This document shows, in pieces, positions 1 through 10,869 of a stretch of DNA of 64,000 nucleotides (positions are counted from its first letter, which is position 1; each line of letters opens with the position of its first letter). The notes under the pieces were generated by a model that did not search any database, was not told the DNA's origin, and saw only the letters and a list, made by a program, of their open reading frames with translations. A program made the translations under genes and the position numbers. The stretch is from Scilla litardierei (taxonomy: Eukaryota; Streptophyta; Magnoliopsida; Asparagales; Asparagaceae), in the NCBI GenBank assembly GCA_030789695.1, contig CM061141.1, positions 278,449,871-278,513,870 of the forward strand, given 5' to 3'.

Positions 1-10
1 CATATCGGAT

Positions 11-82
11 ATACTCCCCCCTGAATATGTGGAGTTAGTGAATACTCCCCCTGAGTAGATTAAATATATTCTCCCCCTTTGG
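11..82 (-). other. Three polypurine boxes near the 3' end of Copia-1
   Basis: On the minus strand GGGGGAG-type purine runs occur at about 13-21, 44-51 and 71-79. The first two sit in the same context (TACTCCCC on plus, followed by CTGA within a base or two). The third is preceded in element direction by CCAAA, as in Copia polypurine tracts. One of them probably primed plus-strand synthesis. The adjoining 3' LTR is not in the window, so which one cannot be decided. Confidence 0.6.
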
Positions 83-89
83 AATCCTC

Positions 90-1186
90 AAAAAGAGGCA
101 AAGTAAAGATTAGTTAATACGGGAAAATATGAGGGGAATATAAAATGTGGTCAAAGTAGATAGCCTATTAAAAAATTGAACCGAATTTGGCCAAAGTTGG
201 AAAATGAGGTGTAGGCATAAGGGAAATAATGAACAAAATATGGTCATTGGCAGTGGCTGAAATGTGCCTTAAAAAATAATTAATGGACAAGGCCGTAAAA
301 AAATGTATAATAAGGCAGGCCGAAGTATTGAGTATATGTTTTGTTTTTTTTTGAAAAAATGAACATAATAGAACGTGGAGAAACAAAGTCCTATGAGTGA
401 TGAGGAACAAAAGTGCACAGCAGTAAAAACTGGCAAAACAAGCAAGCAATGTGAAGAATGTTGTTAAAAAATGAACAGGGAAGCCCTGCTTACGTAAGAT
501 AGTCCAAAACATAGCATTGAATGCATATAGAATAATGAATATGAACAGAGTACAGCACAAGAAAAAATGTCAAAACAGAGCCAAAGGACATTAATGGTAA
601 AAAAAGTTACTAAGAAGCCAGCACCAATCTAGCCAATTGAACATGCGTAATATAGCAAACAGAAGATGTAAGCACCATAAAACTACTTACAGAATAATAA
701 AAAATACACAGATGAGTGACACAAAAAGAAATATATCCGAACGGACCAAGTAAAGGACAGACAGATATCCCATAACCTGAACACCATATGACAAAACAAC
801 ATAGCCAAAGACTAAGAGAACAGCTTGCCTAAGAACTACACCAAACAACAAAAATAGCATAACAATACCAACATAAAACTAGTGACAGAATACAAGAACT
901 AAGAACTAAGGCTAAGGACATACAGTCCACTTTAGCCAAGTACACAAAATAGCACATAGTCCTTAACAGCAGATATCCCAGATACATCAAACGAAACAGA
1001 GCAACATAACTAACAGAACCATATAGTCCCCAAAGTGTCTAGCAACAACCCAAGTAACTATCGTCAGGAAGATCACCAACGTGCCTATGAAAAGAGTATC
1101 CGAAGTACCAAACCAACCAGCAAAGAACTAATAGACAACCGAGGGGAAAACAGCGATGATCAACAGCAAACAGGAGCCCTGGAATA
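90..1186 (-). other. Non-coding 3' tail of Copia-1
   Basis: AT-rich DNA between the end of the extra ORF and the purine boxes. The open frames here have no recognisable domain and odd composition. I see no tRNA, repeat array or promoter. The same elements often carry an untranslated tail of this kind before the 3' LTR. Confidence 0.6.
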
Positions 1187-2498
1187 CTATGGCCGAGAGG
1201 AGGAGCCAGGCCTGGTAGGAGACACATCGGACGAACGCCTAGCGACCCGAAAGTGTAGCGACTCGAAGTGGTTTGCCAAAGAGGCAACATCAGTAGTAAG
1301 GTCATCCATCCGCCTATTATGCTCCTGTAATGTAGCATCACCAGTACTCAAGTGGGTCTGAATCCCACGAAACCCATCGTGCATCTCGCCTTGTATATCC
1401 TGAAATCCTCGAGTCACGGAATGACGGAGTGCACGAATCTCTCCAAGAATAGCATCATGGCCCGAGGTCGGGGTAATGGGAGTGGAAGGGGAAGCCGCAG
1501 TCTGAGAATACCGTTTCCGAACCGAAACACGGCCACGAGTGCGAGAAGAACCGGGAGTATGGGATGTGGGAGTGGGTCGGGAAGTAGGAGTGGGACGAGA
1601 TCGCGGAGAACGAGTACGAGTGCGTGGAGAGCGAGACATGGACCGAGTGACTGGACGGGAGGGAGTGGGAGAGGTGTCAGTGTCAGCGGCATCGGCATCG
1701 GCATCGGCATCGGAGCCATCATCAGAGGCAGAAGTGTCAGATATGACCAATTGCATGTGAGTAAGTGTGTCAGAGGTAAAATCAACGGGATTGAAAATAG
1801 CGGCAGAGTTGGCGAATGGAATCTGAAATGCCTCTAAAATCCTAGTGATCAGGGATGGCAAAAAAATATGGGTCTTAACAGGCTTGGCCAATGTGTCAAG
1901 TAAGACAGAGCCCCAGCAGACGGGAAGTTCGCCCATGATAGCATAGAGACAGCGGGCTGTGTTGTTACTAACATAATTCAGAGAACCAATCTTAGGGGCG
2001 AGGTTGGTCAGAATAATCTTAACCATCATCCTAGATGGTGGATGAAGAGTCGCTGCGGACCGCTTGGGACGAACATCATTGGCCAAAAGCCGTTTAATCG
2101 AGGGATCAGTGAGAGTGGCAGGGAGAGGCTGAACATTGTGGGAGGGCAAGTGCAGAAGGGAAGATAGCATAGGGCCAGTAAGGCGGAAAAAGAAACCATT
2201 GACGATAGTGGAAATGGAGAGCATACCGGCCTATTTGGAGGAATCCAGGTTCACGTAGAACTCACGAACGAGGGCCGGAAAGTAGGGTGTGCGGTTCGTT
2301 GTGGACCAGAGACCAACGAGTCCGGTGGAATGGAGAGGGGCCAAGATCCGAGAGAAGCCGTGGTCACTGAAGTCAATGTGACGCTCAGGGTGGAATGGGA
2401 GGCGCTCCAGGAGGCGGAAATGCTGAGAAGCCGCCGGAGAACAGAAGTAGGCCGGGGCCGGGGTGGCAATGAAATCTGGAGGGCTAAGCCATCAGGAG
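1187..2498 (-). pseudogene. Extra 3' ORF of Copia-1, putative plant transposon protein type
   Basis: The frame is open from about 2498 except for a TAG at 2231-2233. Before that stop it reads TPYFPALVREFYVNLDSSK, the signature of the plant-specific domain annotated as 'putative plant transposon protein' (PF20167-like). After it come helices matching Copia-2 at 29100-29700 (RCLYAIMGE against RCMYAIFSG). The C-terminal half holds an acidic Asp-Ala run encoded by a GGCATC repeat (about 1687-1713), an Arg/Ser/Thr/Pro-rich segment, then a predicted helical coiled coil (about residues 255-335 counted from 2224). No signal peptide or membrane segment is visible, so it is not a classical envelope protein. 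Function is unknown. A second stop near 2499 blocks the N-terminus and the true start is not clear. Confidence 0.72.
1687..1713. repeat. GGCATC microsatellite inside the Copia-1 3' ORF
   Basis: About four tandem copies of GGCATC. On the minus strand it encodes alternating Asp and Ala within the acidic linker of the extra ORF. Confidence 0.85.
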
Positions 2499-2733
2499 TG
2501 AACGGTGAAGGAAGTCGAAGGAAGACCGAACGAGAGGCGAGGATCCGTCGAAAGGGAGTGGTCGCCGGCGAAGACGGGGTCGGATCCGTCGAAACCGAAG
2601 ATCGGGCGGCCTAGGAGAGCGACAAAGGAGCGATTGAAGGGAGGAGGCGGAGGATCGGCCACGGGCGAGTGTATGGAGGAAGACGCCGGCGATTTTTGAG
2701 GATGGAGGCCGGCGATTTGAGGGGAAGACGGCG

Positions 2734-3085
2734 GATTTATAGGATGAAGGTCGGCTGGTGTCTTTGGGGAGAAGGATGTGGATGCGTTGGGAAAAGAAAT
2801 GGGTCAGAGATATTTTATGAGACTTAAACGCCCTAGGCACAGATTAAATCGGGTTAAAATTTAGTTATGGGAAGGTGAAACGGATAGAATTCCAATCGGG
2901 AGAGAAGTTTTAGAAACGATTCCCACCAAAATTTGAAAACGAAAGGATGGGTTCAGTTTCTGAAACAAAAATGGAGGGAACGGATAACGAGAATAAGCGG
3001 GAAGACGAAGTAGTTACCGAAAAATAAAAAAATAATAAAAAATTCGAAAATTGGCGACCAATACAGGTGAATTGGTCGACCAATT
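2734..3085 (-). promoter_or_regulatory. Candidate internal promoter of Copia-1: palindromes plus TATA box
   Basis: A perfect 16-bp palindrome with core TTGGTCGACCAA lies at 3070-3085, beside an imperfect copy TTGGCGACCAA at 3051-3061. About 310 bp further on in the element direction is TATAAATC (2734-2741), then the 3' ORF. The same palindrome is clustered upstream of TATAAATA in the element's own LTR (14598-14875). The order palindrome, TATA, leader, ORF therefore repeats the LTR promoter. Transcription from here is inferred. Confidence 0.5.
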
Positions 3086-3150
3086 TTAAAAATAGCCAGA
3101 AAAATCTGAAAAAATTTGAGAAAAATTCTAAAAATAAATATATGAAAGTG

Positions 3151-3997
3151 TCATAAGTTCGATTCACTAATAATCCCTAAATTCCTACGAAGCTTAATAA
3201 AAGTATCTTCTTTCAATGGTTTGGTTAAAATATCAGCTATCTGATGTTCAGTAGCTATAAATTTAAGAACTATATCTCCTTTCTGAACATGATCATCTAG
3301 AAAATGATGACGTACATCAATATGTTTTGTACGTGAATGATGCACATGATTTTTAGAAAGATTAATAGCACTAGTATTATCACACATAATAGGACAAGTA
3401 GAGCAATCAATACCATAGTCAGATATAGTTTGTTTCATCCATAAGATTTGAGCACATGCTAAACCAGCGGCAATATATTCTGCCTCGGTTGTAGATAATG
3501 AAACAGAGTTTTGCTTTTTGCTAAACCAAGAAACTAAAGAATGACCTAAAAAGTGGCAAGTACCACTGGTACTTTTACGATCTGATTTGCAACCAGCAAA
3601 GTCTGCATCACTATAGGATAATAAATCAAATGTGCTTGACTTGGGATAAAATAAACCAAAATCAGAAGTGTGCTTGACATATCTAATAATCCTTTTTACG
3701 GCAGTTAAGTGTGAAACTTTAGGATCTGCCTGAAAACGTGCACATAAACATACTGAAAACATAATGTCTGGTCTACTAGCAGTTAAATAGAGTAGAGAGC
3801 CAATCATACCTCTGTAAAGACGTTGATCAACACTCTTACCATTTAAGTCTTTGTCGAGAGATGTAGATGTACTCATTGGAGTACGTATTTCTGCAGAACT
3901 TTCTAAACCAAAATGCTTGATGAGTTCTTTAGAATACTTGCTTTGGTGAATGAAGATTCCTTCCTTCAATTGTTTAATTTGAAGACCGAGGAAGTAA
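3151..3997 (-). pseudogene. pol: Copia-1 end of reverse transcriptase and RNase H
   Basis: About 280 codons continuing reverse transcriptase after the NA-1 insertion: YFLGLQIK, YRGMIGSLLYLTASRPDI, then the RNase H part with SYSDADFAGCKSDRKSTSG, the Copia hallmark STTEAEYIAAG, and the C-terminal HHSRTKHIDVRHHF and ADILTKPL motifs. RNase H degrades the RNA strand of the hybrid during reverse transcription. This stretch has no internal stop and ends at the natural pol terminus, so it is separated from its first half only by the insertion. Confidence 0.95.
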
Positions 3998-4002
3998 TTG
4001 AG
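3998..4002. repeat. Target site duplication TTGAG, left copy, for NA-1
   Basis: TTGAG directly precedes the TGACC start of the left LTR and recurs at 10865-10869 after the right LTR. Removing one copy and the element restores the pol reading frame of Copia-1. Confidence 0.97.
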
Positions 4003-4285
4003 TGACCGGCGCCCCGTTTACGGTTTGGGCGCGGTGTCGTTTTACCGCAAGTGCACGGTTAGTGTAGGGTGCGGGTATATCGAACACAGGGAGGTGGATG
4101 GCTTGAGTGGCTACTAGCCTCGCCTAGGTCGCGTGCTAGCTACGCAGATGATATGGGTGGAATGTAGAAATAAAAGAAAGAAATGAAAAAGACACGAAAT
4201 GAATCCCCGCTAACACGGGCTAGAGCACTCATGACACTTGGCATTTGACTTGATCCAGGGTGAGACATTGCCCCAAAAGGTGGTA

Positions 4286-4390
4286 CCTAGCGTCCGTGGC
4301 CCGATATTCCGGTCGGTGCCAAGCACGCTAGGCCTACCCGGTTCTGGACGGTGGGCACTCTCGTGTCCATAAACACCTTCCGTAACCGGG
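4286..4390 (-). other. Paired hairpins in the NA-1 LTR leader
   Basis: CCTAGCGT (4286-4293) pairs with ACGCTAGG (4325-4332) around a loop containing GATATTCCGGTCGGTGCC. Next, the 16-nt arm at 4337-4352 pairs with 4375-4390 at 13 of 16 positions around GGGCACT(C/T)TCGTGTCCAT-type sequence. The second LTR has the same helix at 9465-9480 / 9503-9518 with 14 of 16 paired. Athila-1 keeps the loops but has other stem sequences (50363-50472). The RNA structure is inferred. Confidence 0.65.
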
Positions 4391-5062
4391 AGCATTAAGG
4401 CCACAATGATATCTCCCAACACTTCGTCCAAGCCGCTCCCGCACGCGAGGACTCGATGTCTACGCTGGGGGCGTGAGCTATGGCTAGGGAGTCAACCGCC
4501 AAGTTTATTCCCCCTCGGCCCGACGGTCAAAGGCGGTCTTTCTCCCGCCAATGACAATGAAACGCCCACGCGTAACCCTAATGGCCAAATAGGTCAAATG
4601 TGATTTCTAGCAATACATCGAAGCGGATCTTGACAGGACAAGCACCGGACCCCAATCCCCAACACATCTAGTGTGTTGCCATACGAATTGGGCCCAGATT
4701 GCTAGAAATCCCCATTGACACATTTCATCGAACACGTGCCATGCAACCAAGTCTAATGTAAATTTCCAAGCAACAATCCTACCCTAACCCGTATTAGGGT
4801 TCATCAATACTACTCCATGATGAAAAATATATAGACAAACAACTCAAAACACACACAAACATTCATCATGGAGCAAAAGAAATACAACACAAAAAATGGA
4901 GAACAGGAGAAAGAAATACTTATCTTGAGTGAATCGTTGATCTCATACAAGACTTATTGAACAAAATACCTAATCTAAAAATAACCTAGAACTCCCAAGA
5001 AAAGGGGGGCAAAAGCCCTAAAAAACTGAGAGGAGATCCCTTTTCAGTCGGCCAACTTCGAG

Positions 5063-5490
5063 TATTTATAGCCCCACTTCGAAACCCTAATGGTTCGGGT
5101 CCAAACCCGCAGGAAAAGCGTCACCCGATCGGTTGACAAGTCAACCGATCGGGTGATCTGTTACAAATAGTAAACAGAAAACGGCGGCGCTTCACCCGGT
5201 CAGATGAACCGGTCGGGTGAGTTCTTGAGTGACCGGTTGGATCTTGGAGCCGTCGGGTGAAGCGATCGGTTGGACGCCCGTGTCTTCAGCTCTTCAACAT
5301 CAGCTACAGATGAACCGATCGGGTGAGAGTCACCCGATCGGTTGGAATTCTGCTCGAAGAAACAGAGAACAGCCGCCCGCAGAATCGGTCTGTGAACCGG
5401 TCGGGTGACTTCTTTATGAGCTGCGGCAGAGACCGGGTGGTGCACGCATGCATCACCCGATCGGTTGGAGATGGCCAACCGACCGGGTGA
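5063..5490 (-). promoter_or_regulatory. NA-1 U3 palindrome array and TATA box
   Basis: TATAAATA (minus strand, 5063-5070) is preceded in element direction by about a dozen variants of AACCGATCGGTT/CACCCGATCGGTTGA between 5119 and 5490. The clearest is a perfect 17-bp inverted repeat with a 2-nt loop at 5121-5156. The equivalent region of the other LTR is 10191-10618. Confidence 0.75.
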
Positions 5491-5736
5491 GGGGCTGAAA
5501 GATGAATTCTTTGACGTTTGACCCCCTGGATCACGCGTGACTCCTCCCGTTGCTCCGGGGACTTGGGATATCGTCACTAAACGTCCCCCACACGGTCAAT
5601 CTCCTGCAAACATGGGCAAACAAAGAAAAGTGAAGGAAAACGAGAAAATACGAGAAAACGAATAAAAGACGGCGGAAAAACACGGGGAAACACGGAAGAA
5701 ATCGTGCGCAAATATATGAAATATAAACGCACGTCA

Positions 5737-5750
5737 AAATCCCCCAAGCT
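5737..5750 (-). other. NA-1 polypurine tract
   Basis: AGCTTGGGGGATTT on the minus strand directly abuts the 3' LTR. The same tract precedes the Athila-2 3' LTR (48465-48478), also after a GGACGAG-type block. It is the expected plus-strand primer site. Confidence 0.9.
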
Positions 5751-7550
5751 GAACTCTTCCTCGTCCTTGAGGAAGACGAATGAGAGTGGGAGCTCGGAGG
5801 GAGAAAATAGAGAGAAAGAGAGAAAAAGAAAACTCTATATCCTAGATCACTCGTTAGGGCCAACAAAATATAAAATGACACACCAAGCAAGCGAACGCCA
5901 AATCACATCACTAAACCAAGGAATACGAGTCCAGACGAGTGCCGTGGGCCCACGCGGTGAAGCACGAGTGAGTGTGGTCGTGTGCTAGTAGACGGTGTCA
6001 CTATCTACGATGTGCAATAAAGCTCGATATACACAAATCCAAGATATGTCCCAAATATCGATTCGAATTGAATTAAACGGTGAATATATGGTTCAAGCAT
6101 GCATGAGAATAGAGAGAGAATCGAAACATATCATGCGTTAGGGACTCCACAACTAGGGTTAAGGAATTCACCACACTATAGACTAGATAATAGCTAAAAA
6201 GTTCCTAAGCCAAGTATTTTCGAAAACGATGGGGGTTGAGATGATGTGGAGAAGAACACTCGGTGCAAATTCTCGCCTTCCCTTTATTCTCGACAAGTAG
6301 GAAAATATTCACACGGGAATTTTCGGGTTTTGGGTATTTGTATTTTTTTTTGATTTTTTGGCTATACATATATATTTTTTTTCTTTTCTCTTTGGGTTTT
6401 TCTTTTCTTTTCTCCCCTTTTTTTTTGGATTTTTGGATATTGGGATATTTACATGTGTACTCTCCCAAGTGGGAGAACAGTACACGACGAGGGGACTTGC
6501 ACCAAGTAAAATAAAAATGAAATCAGATTCTAAACACTTGGACAAATGAGATATTTCTCGCTAATCAGAGCATAGGCTAAATGTGTTATCCTAGTCCTTG
6601 TTTGTGGAATCCCGACACATGTGAATTGAAATATACGATATAAATATAGCATGCATATAGAAGCAGACATTAGAAGCAAATACCGCATATTCAATATCGA
6701 AGCATGATAATCTAGGGGTCAACCAAGGGTAGGTATATAAATCAACATCACAAAGTAGAAGCACACTATAAGCTAGACATGACACACGACTCACATAGAA
6801 GCAAAGTGGACCCGCGATGCATGAAATGCAAGAGGACTCGATATCCTAGGGTTAGTGAACGTGATTATCGAAGCTGTGCAAGGTGCGCGTGTGATTTTCG
6901 TGGCAAATCATCATAGGGTTCATCTCTAGGAGAAAGAGATAAAAAGAAGAAAAGAAAAAGAAAAAGAAAAACACGGAGAAAAACGACTCAAATAACGAAG
7001 AAAAAGAGACAAAAGACGCACGAAGTGCGACTCCCCCAAGCTAAAACTTGTATTGTCCTCAATGCAATAGTAGTGAATACGGGAGGGCAATGAAAATGGG
7101 GGGGAGTTACGCACCGACACAAAAAAATGAAAAACACGGAAAACACATGAGCAAAACTAAAAAATAAAGAAAAAGAAACACCAAAATAAAAAATATAAAA
7201 CACGACAAAAGAACACATAGAAACAGACACACAACAACGACACGCAAAAACATGCACACAAAAGTCGATTTCCCCCAAGCTGAACATGACAATGCTAGCA
7301 AAATGATATGATCAATGGGGAAGTAGAGATATGCTAGGGGGAAAATCGGAAAAGAAAGAAATCAAAATGCAGGAGAGACAGTGTGCTCGTTCTCCTCGGA
7401 AGAGGATGTGGGGTGAAATGATAGAAGGGCACGACATGAAGGGTTATTAAGATGCAAAAGCAAATCCTAGATACGCTCCCCTTGCTAATGAGAGGAGACG
7501 AGATTATTCAAATCTAAACTAGAAAGCGGTAAATTTTTACACTACTGGAT
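5751..7550 (-). other. NA-1 3' non-coding tail
   Basis: No convincing coding. It holds T-rich runs (6340-6440), A/G-rich runs (6935-7140), and two further PPT-like AGCTTGGGGGA boxes on minus (7031-7042 and 7271-7281). The first follows an ATTGAGGACA block (7054-7063). From about 6440 the sequence is recognisably related to the Athila-1 tail (31340-32290). Confidence 0.75.
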
Positions 7551-8894
7551 TTAGATACGCCTGAGCATAGGCGGATCTAAGATCTGGAGTGGGGCAGGTA
7601 GCTGCTCTAACTGCTCCTTCTGTGGCTCCGCCAGAAGCGTTGCGCCATGTGTGCCAATGGACCCAAGCAATGCACCTCCAAGCATCCCTCGTAGGTGTCC
7701 ACCTGCGACCTGCAAAGGACGAGGTGCATTAGTCCATGGCAAAAAATCTTTCCCCAAAATAAAAGTATCCCAGAGATAGTCGCCGGTAAATGATGGTAAA
7801 ATATATGAAATGTGGCGAACACTCCCTGGAAATGGTATGCTATCCTCTGTGCTAGCGACGATCAAATCCCCGCTCTACATGTGAAGTTGCTCTCCAGGTG
7901 GTGACACACCGCAGCATACCTCAAGGGAAATCGATCCTGTGTCCTGTGAGAGATATGGTGTGTCCAATATATATGAGTCTAAGGAAATATGACGTGAAAA
8001 GCGAGACTCAAATGTGGAGTGAGAGTGAGTATGAAAATCTCCCTGAATAGGGGCAATATGCTCAAGTAGATGCTCAGCCGCAGAAGAAGTGGAGCGTGAC
8101 GGTAGAGGTAGATGTGGCTCGGGCTCCATGAAGTGGATGATCGTATCCAAGCCCTCATGCACATCCTCCTCGATGATATGCTCATGCTCCTCTATCTTCC
8201 CGATGTCCTAAATGACATCCTCATGGTTGACCACCGACCAAGGAGAAAGCTGTGACAGAGATGGCTCTGGAGGTGGATGTGGAGCGGATCCCTCATATGT
8301 GGTCGTGGTGTCCTCGTCCTCACGCACATCCTCCTCGCCCTTTTGCATAAGCTCTGTAAACTCCTCGGTCCTCTCATAGGACTCACATGGGGTATCCAAA
8401 TAAAGATGACAAGTCTCTCCCATAGATCCTAGAGAAATCTCCCCATCCTCACTATCATCATCAAAAAATGCTTCGTCATCCAAGTGGTAGTGATGGAAAA
8501 ATGGGGGATCGGTATGAGATGTGTCTATGGTGGCCGACGGCATGGTAGTCTCAACCATGAAAGTAGGTATATCCTCTCCTTCATCCCCTCTCCTCGGTGT
8601 AGGCTCGGTGATTGGTACCATCAAGTTTTGTAACATTTGGCCTTGGTTAAACATGGCACTTTCAAGGAGAGACACGAGGCTTGATTCTTCTTGTATTTGT
8701 GGAGGGGTATAAGGTTGAGGAAATAGATGGGAGGTGTTTGGGCTAAGGTTGTGGGAAAATATTTGGCCTTGGAGTGGGGGGAGGCTCTCAAGGCAATCAT
8801 AATACACGTGCCCCGCCATCCCACAAGTCTCACAAACCAAAAATGAATAGGGATTGTAGCCTCTCATCTGAGCATCGAAATTTGATCTCCACAT
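7551..8894 (-). pseudogene. NA-1 zinc-knuckle ORF, broken by two TAG stops
   Basis: One frame of 448 codons from ATG at 8894 to 7551, interrupted only by TAG at 8208-8210 and 7875-7877. Near the N-terminus CETCGMAGHVYYDC is a perfect CX2CX4HX4C knuckle, the nucleic-acid-binding motif of retroviral nucleocapsid. The middle is acidic and Ser/Thr/Pro-rich. The C-terminus contains GGALLGSIGTHGATLLAEPQ. I recognise no capsid, protease or polymerase part. It could be a reduced Gag that binds the element's RNA for packaging by a helper. That role is inferred. Both stops are TAG and could come from CAG by deamination. Confidence 0.7.
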
Positions 8895-9106
8895 GGTTAC
8901 ACCAAAGATACCTGGACAACAAAAATAAGAAAACTAGAGAGGAGCGTCAATAGCACAAGAAAATAACAAAAAGATAATATAACAGTGGGGGAAAAATTTC
9001 TTGGTTATTGAATATATTTTTTTTATAAAAAAGAAGAAAAAGAAATTTTTGTGTTTTTATGCGTAGACTAACGAACCCAAGCTAAGCTAATATCAAACCG
9101 AACGCC

Positions 9107-9124
9107 TCCCCGGCAACGGCGCCA
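9107..9124 (-). other. NA-1 primer binding site (tRNA-Asp type)
   Basis: On minus it reads TGGCGCCGTTGCCGGGGA, complementary to the 3' end of plant tRNA-Asp. It lies six bases (AGTTTT) from the 5' LTR. Athila-2 has the same spacer and site. Confidence 0.93.
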
Positions 9125-9130
9125 AAAACT

Positions 9131-10864
9131 TGACCGGCGCCCCGTTTACGGTATGGGCGCGGTGTCGTTTTACCGCAAGTGCACGGTTAGTGTAGGGTGC
9201 GGGTATATCGAACACAGGGAGGTGGATGGCTTGAGTGGCTACTAGCCTCGCCTAGGTCGCGTGCTAGCTACGCGGATGATATGGGTGGAATGTAGAAATA
9301 AAAGAAAGAAATGAAAAAGACACGAAATGAATCCCCGCTAACACGGGCTAGAGCACTCATGACACTTGGCATTTGACTTGATCCAGGGTGAGACATTGCC
9401 CCAAAAGGTGGTACCTAGCGTCCGTGGCCCGATATTCCGGTCGGTGCCAAGCACGCTAGGCCTACCCGGTTCCGGACGGTGGGCACTCCCGTGTCCATAA
9501 ACACCTTCCGCAACCGGGAGCATTAAGGCCACAATGATATCTCCCAACACTTCGTCCAAGCCGCTCCCGCACGCGAGGACTCGATGTCTACGCTGGGGGC
9601 GTGAGCTATGGCTAGGGAGTCAACCGCCAAGTTTATTCCCCCTCGGCCCGACGGTCAAAGGCGGTCTTTCTCCCGCCAATGACAATGAAATGCCCCCGCG
9701 TAACCCTAATGGCCAAATAGGTCAAATGTGATTTCTAGCAATACATCGAAGCGGATCTTGACAGGACAAGCACCGGACCCCAATCACCAACACATCTAGT
9801 GTGTTGCCATACGAATTGGGCCCAGATTGCTAGAAATCCCCATTGACACATTTCATCGAACACGTGCCATGCAACCAAGTCTAATGTAAATTTCCAAGCA
9901 ACAATCCTACCCTAACCCGTATTAGGGTTCATCAATACTACTCCATGATGAAAAATATATAGACAAACAACTCAAAACACACACAAACATTCATCATGGA
10001 GCAAAAGAAATACAACACAAAAAATGGAGAACAGGAGAAAGAAATACTTATCTTGAGTGAATCGTTGATCCCATACAAGACTTATTGAACAAAATACCTA
10101 ATCTAAAACTAACCTAGAACTCCCAAGAAAAGTGGGGCAAAAGCCCTAAAAAACTGAGAGGAGATCCCTTTTCAGTCGGCCAACTTCGAGTATTTATAGC
10201 CCCACTTCGAAACCCTAATGTTTCGGGTCCAAACCCGCAGGAAAAGCGTCACCCGATCGGTTGACAAGTCAACCGATCGGGTGATCTGTTACAAATAGTA
10301 AACAGAAAACGACGGCGCTTCACCCGGTCAGATGAACCGGTCGGGTGAGTTCTTGAGTGACCGGTTGGATCTTGGAGCCGTCGGGTGAAGCGATCAGTTG
10401 GACGCCCGTGTCTTCAGCTCTTCAACATCAGCTACAGATGAACCGATCGGGTGAGAGTCACCCGATCGGTTGGAATTCTGCTCGAAAAAACAGAGAACAG
10501 CCGCCCGCAGAACCGGTCTGTGAACCGGTCGGGTGACTTCTTTATGAGCTGCGGCAGAGACCGGGTGGTGCACGCGTGCATCACCCGATCGGTTGGAGAT
10601 GGCCAACCGACCGGGTGAGGGGCTGAAAGATGAATTCTTTGACGTTTGACCCCCTGGATCACGCGTGACTCCTCCCGTTGCTCCGGGGACTTGGGATATC
10701 GTCATTAAACGTCCCCCACACGGTCAATCTCCTGCAAACATGGGCAAACAAAGAAAAGTGAAGGAAAACGAGAAAATACGAGAAAACGAATAAAAGACGG
10801 CGGAAAAACATGGGGAAACACGGAAGAAATCGTGCGCAAATATATGAAATATAAACGCACGTCA
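9131..10864 (-). repeat. NA-1 5' LTR
   Basis: 1734 bp matching 4003-5736. It contains the palindrome array (10247-10618), TATAAATA (10191-10198 on minus) and the paired leader hairpins (9414-9518). It ends ACGTCA at 10864 and is followed by the TTGAG duplication. Confidence 0.97.
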
Positions 10865-10869
10865 TTGAG
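10865..10869. repeat. Target site duplication TTGAG, right copy, for NA-1
   Basis: Matches 3998-4002 exactly and restarts the Copia-1 pol frame. Confidence 0.97.

Larger units (their letters stand above)
4003..5736 (-). repeat. NA-1 3' LTR
   Basis: 1734 bp, starting TGACCGGCGC and ending CGCACGTCA on plus. It matches 9131-10864 along its full length. In element direction it holds a U3 palindrome array, TATAAATA (5063-5070), then a structured leader with conserved hairpins. Confidence 0.97.
4003..10864 (-). mobile_element. NA-1: complete non-autonomous Athila-type LTR element
   Basis: 6862 bp with two 1734-bp LTRs, TG...CA ends, a 5-bp TTGAG duplication, a tRNA-Asp-type PBS and a PPT. The 3.4-kb interior has no protease, reverse transcriptase, RNase H or integrase. 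Its only coding signal is a broken 448-codon frame with one CCHC knuckle. LTRs and parts of the 3' tail are related to Athila-1, so an Athila-type helper probably supplied the enzymes. I count about 19 substitutions and no indels between the LTRs (near 1.1%), so it is the younger insertion relative to Copia-1. Confidence 0.95.

Noticed and set aside
168..560. 130-codon frame on minus
   Set aside because: Phe/Leu-rich product of AT-rich DNA with no domain, in the non-coding tail of Copia-1.
1187..2498. Envelope gene in a Copia element (SIRE-like env)
   Set aside because: No signal peptide, membrane segment or cleavage site is visible. Motifs fit the putative plant transposon protein family.
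5200..5577. Open frames across the LTR palindrome arrays
   Set aside because: They arise from the repeated ACCGATCGG motif, lie in U3, and have no start context or domain.
9107..9124. tRNA-Asp gene fragment
   Set aside because: Only the 18 bases complementary to the tRNA 3' end are present, in PBS position. No cloverleaf.
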